Positions 36,530-45,699 of a stretch of DNA of 64,000 bases are shown here, in pieces. The notes under the pieces are model-generated. The model saw only the letters and a list, made by a program, of their open reading frames with translations, was not told the DNA's origin and did not search any database. Source of the DNA: Paracoccaceae bacterium (lineage in GTDB: Bacteria; Pseudomonadota; Alphaproteobacteria; Rhodobacterales; Rhodobacteraceae); the NCBI GenBank assembly GCA_003567315.1, contig PWZT01000099.1, positions 35,711 through 99,710 on the forward strand, written 5' to 3'. The position numbers and the translations under genes were made by a program. The number at the start of each line of letters is the position of its first letter. Position 1 is the first letter of the stretch.

Positions 36530-37414
36530 ATGCGCCCGATCCCGGCGGACTGGCCTATGCGCGCGGCCTCTCGCGTGATCCGCTGCCGCCCGCATGAATG
36601 GCATGTGCAGGTTCTGGGCGAGGGGCCTGATCTGTTGCTACTGCACGGCGCCGGGGCCTCGGCGCATAGTTTTCACCGCCTCGTGCCGCATATGCCGGGC
36701 TATCGGCTCATTATCCCGGATCTGCCGGGGCAGGGGTTTACGCGCGCAGGCGGGATGCTGCGGCTCGGGCTCGATGCGATGGCCGATGATCTGGCGACGC
36801 TCTGCGCCGACCAGGGCTGGCAGCCGCAAGCGATCATCGGCCATTCGGCGGGCGCTGCGATTGCACTGCGCATGAGCGAGGTGATGCCCGCGACCCTGCG
36901 CGGCGTGGTGGGGATCAATGCCGCGCTGGGGCCGTTCGACGGGTTCGCAGGCTGGCTGTTTCCGAAACTCGCCAAGGCAATGTCGGCCAGCCCTTTCGTC
37001 GCGGCCATCGTCACGCGGCTGACCTCGAAGCGGCGTCAGGTCGAAAGCCTTCTGTCGGGGACGGGCTCCAATCTCGATGCCGAGGCCGTGACGCTCTATC
37101 AGCGCCTTGTCAGCGATCCGCGCCATGTCGAGGGCACGCTGGGCATGATGGCGCAATGGCAGTTGGAGCCGCTGATCGAGCGGTTCCCGCAGATCGGGCT
37201 GCCTGTGCTGCTGATCGCTTCGGACCAGGACCGGGCCGTGCCGCCGCGCATATCGCGAGCTGCGGCCGCGCGGATGGGGCGGGCGGAATATGTGGAAGTC
37301 GCAGGCTATGGGCATCTGCTGCATGAAGAAGCGCCCGAACTGGTCGCGGCCCGGATCCTGCCCTTCCTGCAGCGCATGCGCGGGGGGCTGTCGGTGGTCG
37401 CGGCTCCGGCGTGA
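36530..37414 (+). CDS. bchO: BchO-like alpha/beta hydrolase
   Basis: Protein of 294 residues with LLLLHGAGASAHSFHRLVPH (oxyanion), nucleophile elbow IIGHSAGAAIALRM, an acid near LIASDQDRAVPP and catalytic His in VEVAGYGHLLHEEAPE. It is the usual third gene of the bchIDO group; the exact role is uncertain, possibly assisting magnesium chelation. The ATG lies five bases after the bchD stop. Confidence 0.9.
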   Translation: MRPIPADWPMRAASRVIRCRPHEWHVQVLGEGPDLLLLHGAGASAHSFHRLVPHMPGYRLIIPDLPGQGFTRAGGMLRLGLDAMADDLATLCADQGWQPQAIIGHSAGAAIALRMSEVMPATLRGVVGINAALGPFDGFAGWLFPKLAKAMSASPFVAAIVTRLTSKRRQVESLLSGTGSNLDAEAVTLYQRLVSDPRHVEGTLGMMAQWQLEPLIERFPQIGLPVLLIASDQDRAVPPRISRAAAARMGRAEYVEVAGYGHLLHEEAPELVAARILPFLQRMRGGLSVVAAPA

Positions 37415-37420
37415 GCGAGA

Positions 37421-37493
37421 AGCGCCCTCGGGCCGCACCCACCCACCCGACCCTGCACGCCCCGAGGGCGCTGCCCTTGCCTGCGGCAAGGGC
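37421..37493. repeat. Dispersed repeat B, copy 1 (double hairpin)
   Basis: Stem 1 AGCGCCCTCGGG/CCCGAGGGCGCT (37421-37432 with 37461-37472) and stem 2 GCCCTTGCC/GGCAAGGGC with TGC loop (37473-37493). It lies exactly between the convergent bchO and crtC stops, suggesting a two-way transcription barrier. Confidence 0.8.
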
Positions 37494-37501
37494 ATGGGCC
37501 G

Positions 37502-38428
37502 TCACGCGGGGAAGCGCCAGTTGCGTCGCCGCGGCACGCGGACTGCGAGCATTGGCTTCAAAAGCGGTGAGGCGAAGCGGCGCAGATCGAGCGCCTCATG
37601 CACGCCGACGCTTTCCTCGCCCTCGATCCGCGTGCGCACGGCCGCGCGGGTGTAAAACGGCGCATCCAGCATCGCGAGTTCCTGCGTTGGCGTGAAGCCC
37701 GCATCCGCGCGGGTTTCGCGCCGCACGGCCCAGAGGCTGCGTTTGAACCGGGTCTGCGGGGGCGGTGCGATCTCTTCCATCCGCCCATCGCCATGGAAAT
37801 GCAGCGCCGTCGCCTGCTTGCGCCCGTCGCGCAGAGTCGCGTCATAGAAGCATGTTGCCCCGCCGCGATTGGGGAAGCGCCCCCATGTCCAGTAATCGAA
37901 ATCCGCCTCCAGCGCCGCCGTGCCGAAATTGGCGTCGAAATAGCCATGCCCCTGCCAGTGATGGCCGGGCTCCAGATCGACCTCGATTCGTGCAATCGGC
38001 GCGAAGGGCTGCCATTGGTGACTGCCATCCGGCGTCAGATCATGGGTCTGGCCGAACAGTGCCGCCGGGTGCAGCGTGATGCGCCCCTTCATGCGGCTGA
38101 TCAGCGGCGGCGAGGAGATCTCGTTGACCTCGATCACCAGCCGGTCGCCCTCCCAGCGGATCGAGGAGGGGCCGACCTCGAAGGCGTCTTCCGACTGGCG
38201 CAGCGCAGGGCGGCCGCGATCGGTCATGGCAAAGCGCCCCTTGGGGCCGTAGGTCGCCACATTGATGCAGCAATGGTTCTGCGGGTCGCGCCGTCCCGAC
38301 CAGCGATACCAGGGCGAGAAGACCGAGCCGATGAAGCCGATCACCGAGACGGCGCGCGCGCCGTCATCGCTGATCCCGTCGACATACCACCAGGCATAGC
38401 CATCCGGCGCGACCGCGCGGCGGAAATC
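37502..38428 (-). CDS. crtC: Hydroxyneurosporene synthase (CrtC); 5' end uncertain
   Basis: Adds water across the psi end of neurosporene/spheroidene precursors. The protein is recognisable from APDGYAWWYVDGISDDG, IGFIGSVFSPWYRWSGRRDPQNHCCINVA, YFDANFGTAALEADFDYWTWGRF to the end. No ATG, GTG or TTG lies in frame where homology begins (38400-38428). The nearest upstream ATG is at 38719, deep inside crtD; the nearest downstream GTG, at 38344, overlaps the crtD stop as GTGA but would cut off the conserved start. The 5' coordinate given is therefore only where homology begins. A sequencing indel or a rare start codon are the alternatives. Confidence 0.85.
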   Translation of the reverse strand, partial: DFRRAVAPDGYAWWYVDGISDDGARAVSVIGFIGSVFSPWYRWSGRRDPQNHCCINVATYGPKGRFAMTDRGRPALRQSEDAFEVGPSSIRWEGDRLVIEVNEISSPPLISRMKGRITLHPAALFGQTHDLTPDGSHQWQPFAPIARIEVDLEPGHHWQGHGYFDANFGTAALEADFDYWTWGRFPNRGGATCFYDATLRDGRKQATALHFHGDGRMEEIAPPPQTRFKRSLWAVRRETRADAGFTPTQELAMLDAPFYTRAAVRTRIEGEESVGVHEALDLRRFASPLLKPMLAVRVPRRRNWRFPA

Positions 38429-39882
38429 CGGTCGCCGAGAAGCGCCGTCGCGGCATGTTTGCCCGACAGCAGCGCCATCGGCACCCCCGCCCCCGGATGC
38501 ACCCCCCCGCCCGCGAGGTAGAGCCCCGTGAGCTTCGTGCGCGCTCGCGGGCGCTGGAAAGTCGCCAGCATCCCGTTCGGCGAGAGCCCGTAAAGCGCCC
38601 CCTGGCTGTGCGGGAAAAGCTGCGCGAAATCCTGTGGGCGCGTGAGCGCTTCCTGCCGTGGGGCGGGGCTCAGATGCAGGCCGAAACGGGCCAGCCGGGA
38701 GAGCGGATCGGTCGGGCATGGGGGCTCCTTGCGAGTGACAGGCGGGGCGTTGAGGATGAACTGGAACCGTTCCGCACCGCCTAGGCGCGCGCTGATGCGG
38801 TCCTGCGCGCAGACATAGATCGTGGGCTCATGGGGGGCGCGCCCCTGTCCAAGCGGCCCGAATTCCTGTGCGGGGTCATCGGCGAAAAAGACCGAGTGAT
38901 AGGCAAGCGCATCGCGCCCCATCCCGTGCGCCTGCACCTCGGCGCTGAAGGTCCAGACCTGCGCCGAAAGGCTGCGCGGCGCGGTGGCGAGGCGCGGTGG
39001 GCGTTGGTCGAGCAGCCAGGGCAGGGCGGCCGGATCGCCATTGAACACGATCTGGCGCGCGTCGATCACCTCGCCATCATCAAGCTGCGCACCGCTTATG
39101 GCTCCGCCAGCCGTCATGATCCGCGCGACAGGTGTGTTCAGCCGCAGATCACCGCCCAGCGATGCGAACAGATCCGCCAATGCGCCCGCGAGCGCCGCCA
39201 TGCCCCCGCGCACGGCCCAGACACCGCGCGCCTCGGCCTGCCAGATCAGCCCCAGCACGGCCGGGGCAAGGGTGGGGTTGCCGCCGACATAAGTGGCATA
39301 ACGCCCGAATAACTGGCGCAGGCGGGGCTCGGAAAACCGCGCTGCGAGCATCGCCTCCAGCGTCCTGCCCGGCGCGAGCCAGGGCCAGAGTGCCGCGCGC
39401 GGGAGCATCGCGCGCGCGGCCCCCAGCGCATCGGGGCGGGGGCTGCGCATGATGGGGGTGTCGAAAGCGTCGAACAGCGCGCGGGTCTCGGCCTCGAATC
39501 GCTGAAATTCAGCGCATGCGCGCGCGCCGAACACTGCGCCGATCGCCTCGGCATTGGCTTCGGGCGTTGCGAACAAGTCAAGCTGCGTGCCATCCGTCCA
39601 GAAATGCCGCGCCAGAACCGAGAGCGGCTCCAGCGACACATGCGCGGCGAGCTCCGTGCCCGCAACCTCGAACAGCTCTGCCAGCACATCGCGCATTGTC
39701 AACACTGTCGGGCCTGCATCGACAGGCCCCGCCGCGCTCGGGACCACGCGCATCTTGCCCCCGGCCCAGCCATGCGCCTCGCACAGCGTGACCGCGCGCC
39801 CGGCTGCGGCCAGACGGATCGCGGCGGCCAGCCCGCCCATTCCGGCGCCGATGACCAGCACAGAGTCTTTCTGCATCTTCAT
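38341..39882 (-). CDS. crtD: Methoxyneurosporene (hydroxyneurosporene) desaturase
   Basis: FAD enzyme of 513 residues that introduces the 3,4 double bond of spheroidene-series carotenoids. N-terminal VLVIGAGMGGLAAAIRLAAAGRAVTLCEA, then GGKMRVVPSAAGPVDAGPTVLTM; C-terminal LYLAGGGVHPGAGVPMALLSGKHAATALLGD. The last ~30 residues (ISAARSRRMAMPGG...) extend past the usual family end and overlap crtC. The start at 39882 (MKMQKDSVLV; MQKDSV at 39876 also possible) lies 31 bases from a PpsR site. Confidence 0.93.
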   Translation of the reverse strand: MKMQKDSVLVIGAGMGGLAAAIRLAAAGRAVTLCEAHGWAGGKMRVVPSAAGPVDAGPTVLTMRDVLAELFEVAGTELAAHVSLEPLSVLARHFWTDGTQLDLFATPEANAEAIGAVFGARACAEFQRFEAETRALFDAFDTPIMRSPRPDALGAARAMLPRAALWPWLAPGRTLEAMLAARFSEPRLRQLFGRYATYVGGNPTLAPAVLGLIWQAEARGVWAVRGGMAALAGALADLFASLGGDLRLNTPVARIMTAGGAISGAQLDDGEVIDARQIVFNGDPAALPWLLDQRPPRLATAPRSLSAQVWTFSAEVQAHGMGRDALAYHSVFFADDPAQEFGPLGQGRAPHEPTIYVCAQDRISARLGGAERFQFILNAPPVTRKEPPCPTDPLSRLARFGLHLSPAPRQEALTRPQDFAQLFPHSQGALYGLSPNGMLATFQRPRARTKLTGLYLAGGGVHPGAGVPMALLSGKHAATALLGDRISAARSRRMAMPGGMSTGSAMTARAPSR

Positions 39883-39912
39883 GTCAGAGATTCTTGACTC
39901 TTTACGGCAAAC

Positions 39913-39930
39913 TGTCCAGAATAATTTACA
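39913..39930. promoter_or_regulatory. PpsR/CrtJ operator, crtD-crtE gap (1)
   Basis: TGTCCAGAATAATTTACA, perfect TGT-N12-ACA, between the divergent crtD and crtE starts. Confidence 0.85.
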
Positions 39931-39936
39931 GTCAAA

Positions 39937-39954
39937 TGTCAGTTTATGATGACA
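39937..39954. promoter_or_regulatory. PpsR/CrtJ operator, crtD-crtE gap (2)
   Basis: TGTCAGTTTATGATGACA, a second perfect TGT-N12-ACA starting 24 bases after the first, close to two helical turns, so two repressor units could bind the same DNA face. It lies 21 bases before the crtE ATG. Confidence 0.85.
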
Positions 39955-39974
39955 GCAACGGGAAAGAGGGCGCC

Positions 39975-40853
39975 ATGGATCTGAGCAAACGTATCGACAA
40001 GGCAATGATGTCGGCCATCGCACAGGCCCAGGGCGCGCGCGAGGCCACCGGCAGCGTGCCGGGACGCTTGGCCGCTGCGCTCAACTATGCGGTCACGCCC
40101 GGTGGCGCGCGCATCCGCCCCACGATTTGCCTCTCGGTCGCGCGCGCCTGCGGCGATGACCGCCCCGCGCTCTCGGATCGTGCCGCCACTGCGCTGGAGC
40201 TGATCCATTGCGCGAGCCTTGTGCATGACGACCTGCCCGCTTTCGACAATGCCGATTTCCGGCGCGGCAAGCCGACCGTGCATCTCGCCTATTCCGAGCC
40301 CCTGGCCGTGCTGACCGGCGACAGCCTGATCATTGCGGCCTTCGATGTGCTGGCGGGCGCGGAGGATGCTGACGCTCTGCGCGCACTGCGCCTCACGCGG
40401 CTCTTGGCGCATCACACGGGCATGCCGAATGGGATCTGCGCCGGGCAGGGCTGGGAGAGCGAGGCGAATGTCGATCTCGGCGCCTATCACCGCTCGAAAA
40501 CCGCCGCGCTGTTTGTGGCCGCCACCCAGATGGGTGCGCAGGCCGCAGGCCATGAGCCCGAAGCCTGGGAAGAGCTTGGCGCGCGGCTGGGCGAGGCATT
40601 TCAGGTCGCCGATGATCTGCGTGACGCGCTTTATGACGAGGCCGCACTCGGCAAGCCTGCCGGGCAGGATGCGCTCAACCAGCGCCCCTCGGCGGTCGAG
40701 GCCTATGGCGTGCAGGGCGCGATCAAGCATCTGCAGGATATCCTGAGCGGCGCAATCGCCTCGATCCCCTCCTGCCCGGGCGAAGGGCAGTTGGCGCAGC
40801 TTGTGCGGCTCTATGCCGAACGCATGACCCCGGTCGCCCCTGTCCGGGTCTGA
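39975..40853 (+). CDS. crtE: Geranylgeranyl diphosphate synthase
   Basis: Prenyl-diphosphate synthase of 292 residues that makes GGPP for carotenoids and the phytyl tail. First Asp-rich motif VHDDLPAFDNADFRRGKPT, second AFQVADDLRDALYDEAALG. The start at 39975 follows AAAGAGGG; the longer frame (39894) runs through both PpsR sites. First gene of the crtEF-bchCXYZ-puf superoperon. Confidence 0.96.
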   Translation: MDLSKRIDKAMMSAIAQAQGAREATGSVPGRLAAALNYAVTPGGARIRPTICLSVARACGDDRPALSDRAATALELIHCASLVHDDLPAFDNADFRRGKPTVHLAYSEPLAVLTGDSLIIAAFDVLAGAEDADALRALRLTRLLAHHTGMPNGICAGQGWESEANVDLGAYHRSKTAALFVAATQMGAQAAGHEPEAWEELGARLGEAFQVADDLRDALYDEAALGKPAGQDALNQRPSAVEAYGVQGAIKHLQDILSGAIASIPSCPGEGQLAQLVRLYAERMTPVAPVRV

Positions 40854-40857
40854 GCAA

Positions 40858-41997
40858 GTGTCGGACATTCCCGCGCCCGAGGCCCCTTTCCGGCCTGCGG
40901 GCCTGTTGAACCGGCTGGTCGCGGCCCCGCGCTTTCAGGCGTTCTGCGCCGCTGTGCCCGGCTTGCGCGGGTTGGCGCGGCGCGAAGGCGCGGCGATTTT
41001 CGATCTGATGCAGGGTTTCGTGCAAAGCCAGATGCTCATGGCGTTGGTGGAGTTGCGCGTGCTGCACATGCTCGCTGATGGCCCGATGAGCGCCGAGGCG
41101 CTGGCCCCGCGCTGCGATGTGCCCCCCGAGCGGATGCAGATCCTGCTCCAGGCCGGTGCCGCAATGAAGCTTTTGCGTCGCAAGGGCCCGCAGTTCCATC
41201 TCGCGCGGCGCGGCGCGGCCTTTCTGGCGGTGCCGGGGCTCGCCGATATGGTGCGCCATCACGATGTGCTCTATGCTGATCTGGCCGATCCAGTGGCCTT
41301 TCTGCGCGGCGAGACTCAGCCCGGCCTCGCGCAATTCTGGCCCTATGTGTTCGGCGCGCAGGGCGCGCTGGACCCGGAGCAGACTGCCCGCTACTCGCGG
41401 CTGATGGCCGAGAGCCAGCATCTGGTCGCGCAAGAGGCGCTCGCGCATCTCTCGCTCAAGGGCGCGCGCAGGCTGATGGATGTGGGCGGCGGCACCGGTG
41501 TGTTCCTGCGCGCGGTGCGGGCGCGCTACCCGTCGCTGGAACTCGCGCTTTTCGATCTGCCCGATGTGGTGGCGCAGGCGGCGCTTCCGGCCGACATCGC
41601 GCGCCACGGCGGCTCGTTCCGCGATGATTCGCTGCCCCACGGCGCGGATGTGATCAGCCTTGTGCGCGTGCTCTATGACCATTCCGACGCGACCGTATGC
41701 GCGCTTCTGGCCAAGGTTTATGCGGCGCTGCCTGATGGCGGGCGGATTCTGATCATCGAGCCCATGTCCGGCGGTGCACGACCCGATCCCCGGACCGATG
41801 TGTATTTTTCGGTTTACACTTTGGCCATGCAGACGGGTCAGACCCGCAGCGCCGCCCGCATCACCGAACTGCTCGCAGAGGCCGGTTTCGCCGAAATATC
41901 AAGGGAACAAGGCGATAGGCGTTATGTGACTTGCGTTTTGCAGGCGCGCAAGCCTGTCGCCTCGCCGAAGCCAGATTTAAGTGTCAATAAGAGTTGA
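40858..41997 (+). CDS. crtF: Hydroxyneurosporene O-methyltransferase
   Basis: SAM-dependent methyltransferase of 379 residues that methylates the carotenoid 1-hydroxyl to the methoxy group of spheroidene. N-terminal dimerisation/winged-helix part (about residues 45-120), SAM motif I RRLMDVGGGTGVFLRAV and catalytic-region IIEPMSGGARPDPRTDVYFSVYTLAM. Start codon is GTG, four bases after the crtE stop. The stop lies inside the first PpsR site of the bchC promoter. Confidence 0.95.
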   Translation: MSDIPAPEAPFRPAGLLNRLVAAPRFQAFCAAVPGLRGLARREGAAIFDLMQGFVQSQMLMALVELRVLHMLADGPMSAEALAPRCDVPPERMQILLQAGAAMKLLRRKGPQFHLARRGAAFLAVPGLADMVRHHDVLYADLADPVAFLRGETQPGLAQFWPYVFGAQGALDPEQTARYSRLMAESQHLVAQEALAHLSLKGARRLMDVGGGTGVFLRAVRARYPSLELALFDLPDVVAQAALPADIARHGGSFRDDSLPHGADVISLVRVLYDHSDATVCALLAKVYAALPDGGRILIIEPMSGGARPDPRTDVYFSVYTLAMQTGQTRSAARITELLAEAGFAEISREQGDRRYVTCVLQARKPVASPKPDLSVNKS

Positions 41998-41999
41998 CA
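41982..41999. promoter_or_regulatory. PpsR/CrtJ operator before bchC (1)
   Basis: TGTCAATAAGAGTTGACA, perfect TGT-N12-ACA; its right half includes the crtF TGA stop. Confidence 0.85.
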
Positions 42000-42007
42000 G
42001 TTATAGC

Positions 42008-42025
42008 TGTCGCGTTATGATTACA
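42008..42025. promoter_or_regulatory. PpsR/CrtJ operator before bchC (2)
   Basis: TGTCGCGTTATGATTACA, perfect TGT-N12-ACA, 26 bases after the first. The pair lies 65-110 bases before the bchC GTG, resembling the tandem CrtJ sites known at Rhodobacter bchC. Confidence 0.85.
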
Positions 42026-42090
42026 ACATGAGCATGTGACTCGCCGCCTGACACAGGCACCGACACACGCGCTCGCAAAGGAGGGACCCA

Positions 42091-43047
42091 GTGCAGACCG
42101 ACGCCATCATCCTGTCCGCCCCGCGCCAGCTTGCTCTGGGACAGGTCGGGCTGAAGGCTCCGGGGCCGCAGGATCTGGTGGTCCGTATCGGGCATTCGGG
42201 CATCTCCACTGGCACGGAAAAGCTGTTCTGGTCCGGCGACATGCCCCCCTTTCCGGGCATGGGCTACCCGCTGGTGCCGGGCTATGAAGCGGAAGGTGAA
42301 GTCATCGAGGCGGGGGCCGAGACTGGCTTCCGCCCAGGCGAACGGGTCTTTGTGCCCGGCGCGAATTGTTTCGAATCAGGCGAACAGGGGCCGGTCTTCG
42401 GCCTCTTTGGCGGCGCAGCGCGAACTCTTGTCACAGATGCAAAGCGGGTCACCCGCATTGATCCCGGCATGGGCGCAGCAGGCGCATTACTGGCACTGGC
42501 CGCCACAGCCCGTCACGCAGTGGCGGGCGCGCATGCCACCATGCCCGACCTCGTGGTCGGGCATGGTGTGCTGGGCCGCCTGATCGCCCGGATCGTCATC
42601 GCCAGCGGTGCGCCCGCGCCGCAGGTCTGGGAAGTGAACCCGGCGCGGCAGAGCGGGGCGACCGGCTATCCCGTCTGCCACCCCGATGACGACACGCGCC
42701 GCGATTACAGCTGCATCATGGATGCCTCCGGCGCGGAAGGGCTGATCGACCAGCTCATCGGGCGGCTGGCGAAGAATGGCGAGCTGGTGCTCGCGGGCTT
42801 CTACACCACGCCGCTGCAATTCGCCTTTGTGCCCGCCTTCATGCGCGAGGCGCGGCTGCGCATCGCCGCCGAATGGCAGCCTGACGACCTGATCGCCACG
42901 CGCGATCTGATCGACACCGGACGGCTCTCGCTCGACGGGCTGATCACGCATCACGCCCGGCCCAGCGAGGCCGCAACCGCTTACGAGACGGCCTTCAGCG
43001 ACCCTGACTGCCTCAAGATGATCCTCGACTGGGAGACCCAAGCATGA
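42091..43047 (+). CDS. bchC: Bacteriochlorophyllide a dehydrogenase (BchC)
   Basis: Zinc-free MDR-type dehydrogenase of 318 residues that oxidises the 3-hydroxyethyl group of bacteriochlorophyllide to acetyl. Features are [35 protein letters not shown] and the cofactor motif [20 protein letters not shown]. Start is GTG after an AAGGAGGG site. ATGA overlap with bchX. Confidence 0.95.
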   Translation: MQTDAIILSAPRQLALGQVGLKAPGPQDLVVRIGHSGISTGTEKLFWSGDMPPFPGMGYPLVPGYEAEGEVIEAGAETGFRPGERVFVPGANCFESGEQGPVFGLFGGAARTLVTDAKRVTRIDPGMGAAGALLALAATARHAVAGAHATMPDLVVGHGVLGRLIARIVIASGAPAPQVWEVNPARQSGATGYPVCHPDDDTRRDYSCIMDASGAEGLIDQLIGRLAKNGELVLAGFYTTPLQFAFVPAFMREARLRIAAEWQPDDLIATRDLIDTGRLSLDGLITHHARPSEAATAYETAFSDPDCLKMILDWETQA

Positions 43048-44048
43048 CCCTCGACATTCCGAACCTCAAGGATTTCGACCAGCGATTGCGTGATGAGGCG
43101 CAAGAAGAGCCAACGCTTGAAGTGCCCCAGTCGGAACCGACCAAACACACCCAGATCATCGCGATCTATGGCAAGGGCGGCATCGGCAAGAGCTTCACGC
43201 TGGCGAATCTGTCCTGCATGATGGCCGAACAGGGCAAGCGCGTGCTGCTGATCGGCTGCGACCCGAAATCCGACACGACTTCGCTTTTGTTTGCAGGCAA
43301 GGCGTGCCCGACAATCATCGAGACCTCAACCCGCAAGAAGCTCGCGGGCGAGGAAGTCGCCATCGGCGATGTCTGTTTCAAGCGCAACGGAGTCTTCGCG
43401 ATGGAGCTTGGCGGCCCCGAGGTTGGGCGCGGCTGCGGCGGTCGCGGGATCATCCACGGCTTCGAGCTGCTCGAGAAACTGGGCTTCCATGACTGGGATT
43501 TCGACTACGTGCTCCTGGATTTCCTCGGCGACGTGGTCTGCGGCGGCTTCGGCCTGCCAATTGCCCGCGACATGGCGCAGAAGGTGATCCTTGTGGGCTC
43601 GAACGACCTGCAGAGCCTCTACGTGGCCAACAATGTCTGCTCGGCGGTCGAGTATTTCCGCAAGATGGGCGGCAATGTCGGCGTGGCGGGGCTGGTGATC
43701 AACAAGGATGACGGCACCGGCGAGGCGCAGGCTTTCGCCAAGGCCGTGGATATCCCGATCCTGGCCGAAATCCCCGCGGCCGAGGATTTGCGCAAGAAAT
43801 CCGCCAATTACCAGATCGTTGGCACCTCTCAGAGCCAGTGGGGCGCACTGTTTGCGGGCCTCGCCGAGCAGGTCTCGGACGCACCCCCGGTGCACCCGCA
43901 GCCGCTGGATCAGGACGGGCTGCTGGCGCTCTTCGACAGCAAGGACACCGGCGGCGATGTCGTGCTGGTGCCCGCCACTGATGCCGATATGCGCGGCAAG
44001 AATGCCAAGCCGAAAGAAAGCCTGGAAGTGGTGTATGACGATGCCTGA
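43044..44048 (+). CDS. bchX: Chlorophyllide a reductase iron protein subunit X
   Basis: Protein of 334 residues, the ATP-driven reductase of chlorophyllide oxidoreductase, similar to nitrogenase NifH. P-loop [17 protein letters not shown], switch DPKSDTT, and the 4Fe-4S cysteines in [12 protein letters not shown] and [13 protein letters not shown]. It passes electrons to BchYZ. Overlaps bchC by 4 nt. The bchY start is separated from its stop by a repeat A copy. Confidence 0.97.
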   Translation: MTLDIPNLKDFDQRLRDEAQEEPTLEVPQSEPTKHTQIIAIYGKGGIGKSFTLANLSCMMAEQGKRVLLIGCDPKSDTTSLLFAGKACPTIIETSTRKKLAGEEVAIGDVCFKRNGVFAMELGGPEVGRGCGGRGIIHGFELLEKLGFHDWDFDYVLLDFLGDVVCGGFGLPIARDMAQKVILVGSNDLQSLYVANNVCSAVEYFRKMGGNVGVAGLVINKDDGTGEAQAFAKAVDIPILAEIPAAEDLRKKSANYQIVGTSQSQWGALFAGLAEQVSDAPPVHPQPLDQDGLLALFDSKDTGGDVVLVPATDADMRGKNAKPKESLEVVYDDA

Positions 44049-44060
44049 AGATTTTGGATC

Positions 44061-44131
44061 GCAGAAGGGGGGCCAGCCCCCCGTCGGCGCAAGCGCCGAC
44101 TCCCCCCGGAGTATTTCAAGCAAGATGAAGG
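44061..44131. repeat. Dispersed repeat A, copy 3 (reverse) in the bchX-bchY junction
   Basis: Read on the minus strand: CTTCATCTTGC..GAAATACTC followed by G6 and two perfect hairpins, GTCGGCGC/GCGCCGAC (44083-44090 with 44093-44100) and GGGGGGC/GCCCCCC (44067-44073 with 44076-44082). The core includes the ATG at 44125 used for bchY. Confidence 0.8.
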
Positions 44132-45699
44132 GCGAGGCCGTCTATGACGCCGCCGCCGAAGCGCCGGTCGAGGAAGTGATCGAACGCGCGCCAGCTTCCG
44201 AGACAGCCGAGGGCGTGAAGCCCGACGGCATGGGCTGCCATGCGCCAAGCGAGCAGATGGAAGCGCAGGCGCGCGCGGCGGGCAATGGCGCAGTGCTTGA
44301 CCAGTTCGCCAAGGACTATCCGACCGGCCCGCATGACAAGCCCGAATCCATGTGCCCGGCCTTCGGGAGCTTGCGCGTGGGGCTGCGGATGCGGCGCGTG
44401 GCAACGGTGCTCTCGGGCTCGGCCTGCTGCGTCTACGGGCTGACCTTCGTGTCGCATTTCTACGGCGCGCGGCGCTCGGTGGGCTATGTGCCCTTCAACT
44501 CGGAAACGCTGGTCACCGGCAAGCTGTTCGAGGATATCCGCGATTCGGTCCACGAGATGGCCGACCCGGAGCGTTATGACGCGATCGTGGTGACGAATCT
44601 GTGCGTGCCGACCGCCTCGGGCGTGCCGCTGCGGCTGCTGCCCAAGGAAATCAACGGCGTGCGGATCGTGGGCATCGACGTGCCGGGCTTCGGCATTCCG
44701 ACCCACGCCGAGGCCAAGGATGTGCTGGCCGGTGCGATGTTGAATTATGCGCGCCAGGAAGTGGCCGCCGGGCCGGTGCCCGCACCGGCCTCGGGCCGCG
44801 ATGACCGCCCGACGGTGACGCTGCTGGGCGAGATGTTCCCGGCAGATCCGATGATGATTGGCGCGATGCTGGCGCCCATGGGGCTGGCCGCCGGGCCGGT
44901 CGTGCCAACGCGCGAATGGCGCGAGTTGTACGCGGCGCTGGATTGCTCCGTGGTCGCCGCGATCCACCCGTTCTACGCCGCCGCTGTGCGCGAGTTCGAG
45001 GAAGCCGGACGGCCCATCGTCGGCTCGGCCCCGGTGGGCGCCGAGGGCACCCATGACTGGCTCGCCGCGATCGGCGACGCGCATGGCGTACCGGCGGCGC
45101 AGATCGGGGCGGCGCAGAATGCCTTTGTGCCCGCGGTCAAGGACGCGCTGGCGAAAGCGCCCATCAAAGGGCGGATCACGCTGTCGGGCTATGAGGGCTC
45201 GGAGTTGCTGGTCGCGCGGCTGCTGATCGAGAGCGGCGCGGATGTGGCCTATGTGGGCACGGCCTGCGCGGGCTCGCGCTGGAACGCCGCTGACCGCGAC
45301 TGGCTGGAAGCGCGCGGCGTGGCGGTGAAGTTCCGCGCCTCGCTCGCGGATGATCTGGCCGCCTGTGACGGGCTGGACCCGGACCTCGTGATCGGCACCA
45401 CCCCGGTGGTGCAGCACGCCAAGGAACGCGCGATCCCGTCGCTTTATTTCACCAATCTGATCTCGGCGCGGCCGCTGATGGGGCCAGCCGGAGCGGGCTC
45501 GCTTGGCGAGGTGGTGAATGCCGCCATCGCGGGCAAGGCGCGCATGGACAAGATGAAAGCCTTCTTCGAGGGCGTGGGCGAGGGCGACACTGCGGGCATC
45601 TGGGAAGGCGATCCCAACCTGCGCCCCGAGTTCCGCGCCAACCACCAGAAGAAGCTCGACAAGCAAGCGCGCGCCGCCAAGGCGCAGGAGATGATCTGA
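44125..45699 (+). CDS. bchY: Chlorophyllide a reductase subunit Y
   Basis: About 524 residues; with BchZ it forms the catalytic NifDK-like part that reduces the C7=C8 bond of chlorophyllide a. Iron-sulfur ligand cysteines lie in [23 protein letters not shown] and [10 protein letters not shown]. The 44125 ATG lies inside repeat A3 and has poor ribosome spacing. The frame stays open back to an ATG at 44041 that overlaps the bchX stop, and an internal ATG ([11 protein letters not shown]) is at 44230. Homology becomes clear from [12 protein letters not shown] onward. The long frame extending to 43708 overlaps bchX and is not used. Confidence 0.93.
   Translation: MKGEAVYDAAAEAPVEEVIERAPASETAEGVKPDGMGCHAPSEQMEAQARAAGNGAVLDQFAKDYPTGPHDKPESMCPAFGSLRVGLRMRRVATVLSGSACCVYGLTFVSHFYGARRSVGYVPFNSETLVTGKLFEDIRDSVHEMADPERYDAIVVTNLCVPTASGVPLRLLPKEINGVRIVGIDVPGFGIPTHAEAKDVLAGAMLNYARQEVAAGPVPAPASGRDDRPTVTLLGEMFPADPMMIGAMLAPMGLAAGPVVPTREWRELYAALDCSVVAAIHPFYAAAVREFEEAGRPIVGSAPVGAEGTHDWLAAIGDAHGVPAAQIGAAQNAFVPAVKDALAKAPIKGRITLSGYEGSELLVARLLIESGADVAYVGTACAGSRWNAADRDWLEARGVAVKFRASLADDLAACDGLDPDLVIGTTPVVQHAKERAIPSLYFTNLISARPLMGPAGAGSLGEVVNAAIAGKARMDKMKAFFEGVGEGDTAGIWEGDPNLRPEFRANHQKKLDKQARAAKAQEMI

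Noticed and set aside
43708..44124. Extension of the bchY frame upstream through bchX
   Set aside because: It overlaps bchX entirely and has Arg/Pro-rich out-of-frame composition; only the part from 44041 or 44125 is plausible.
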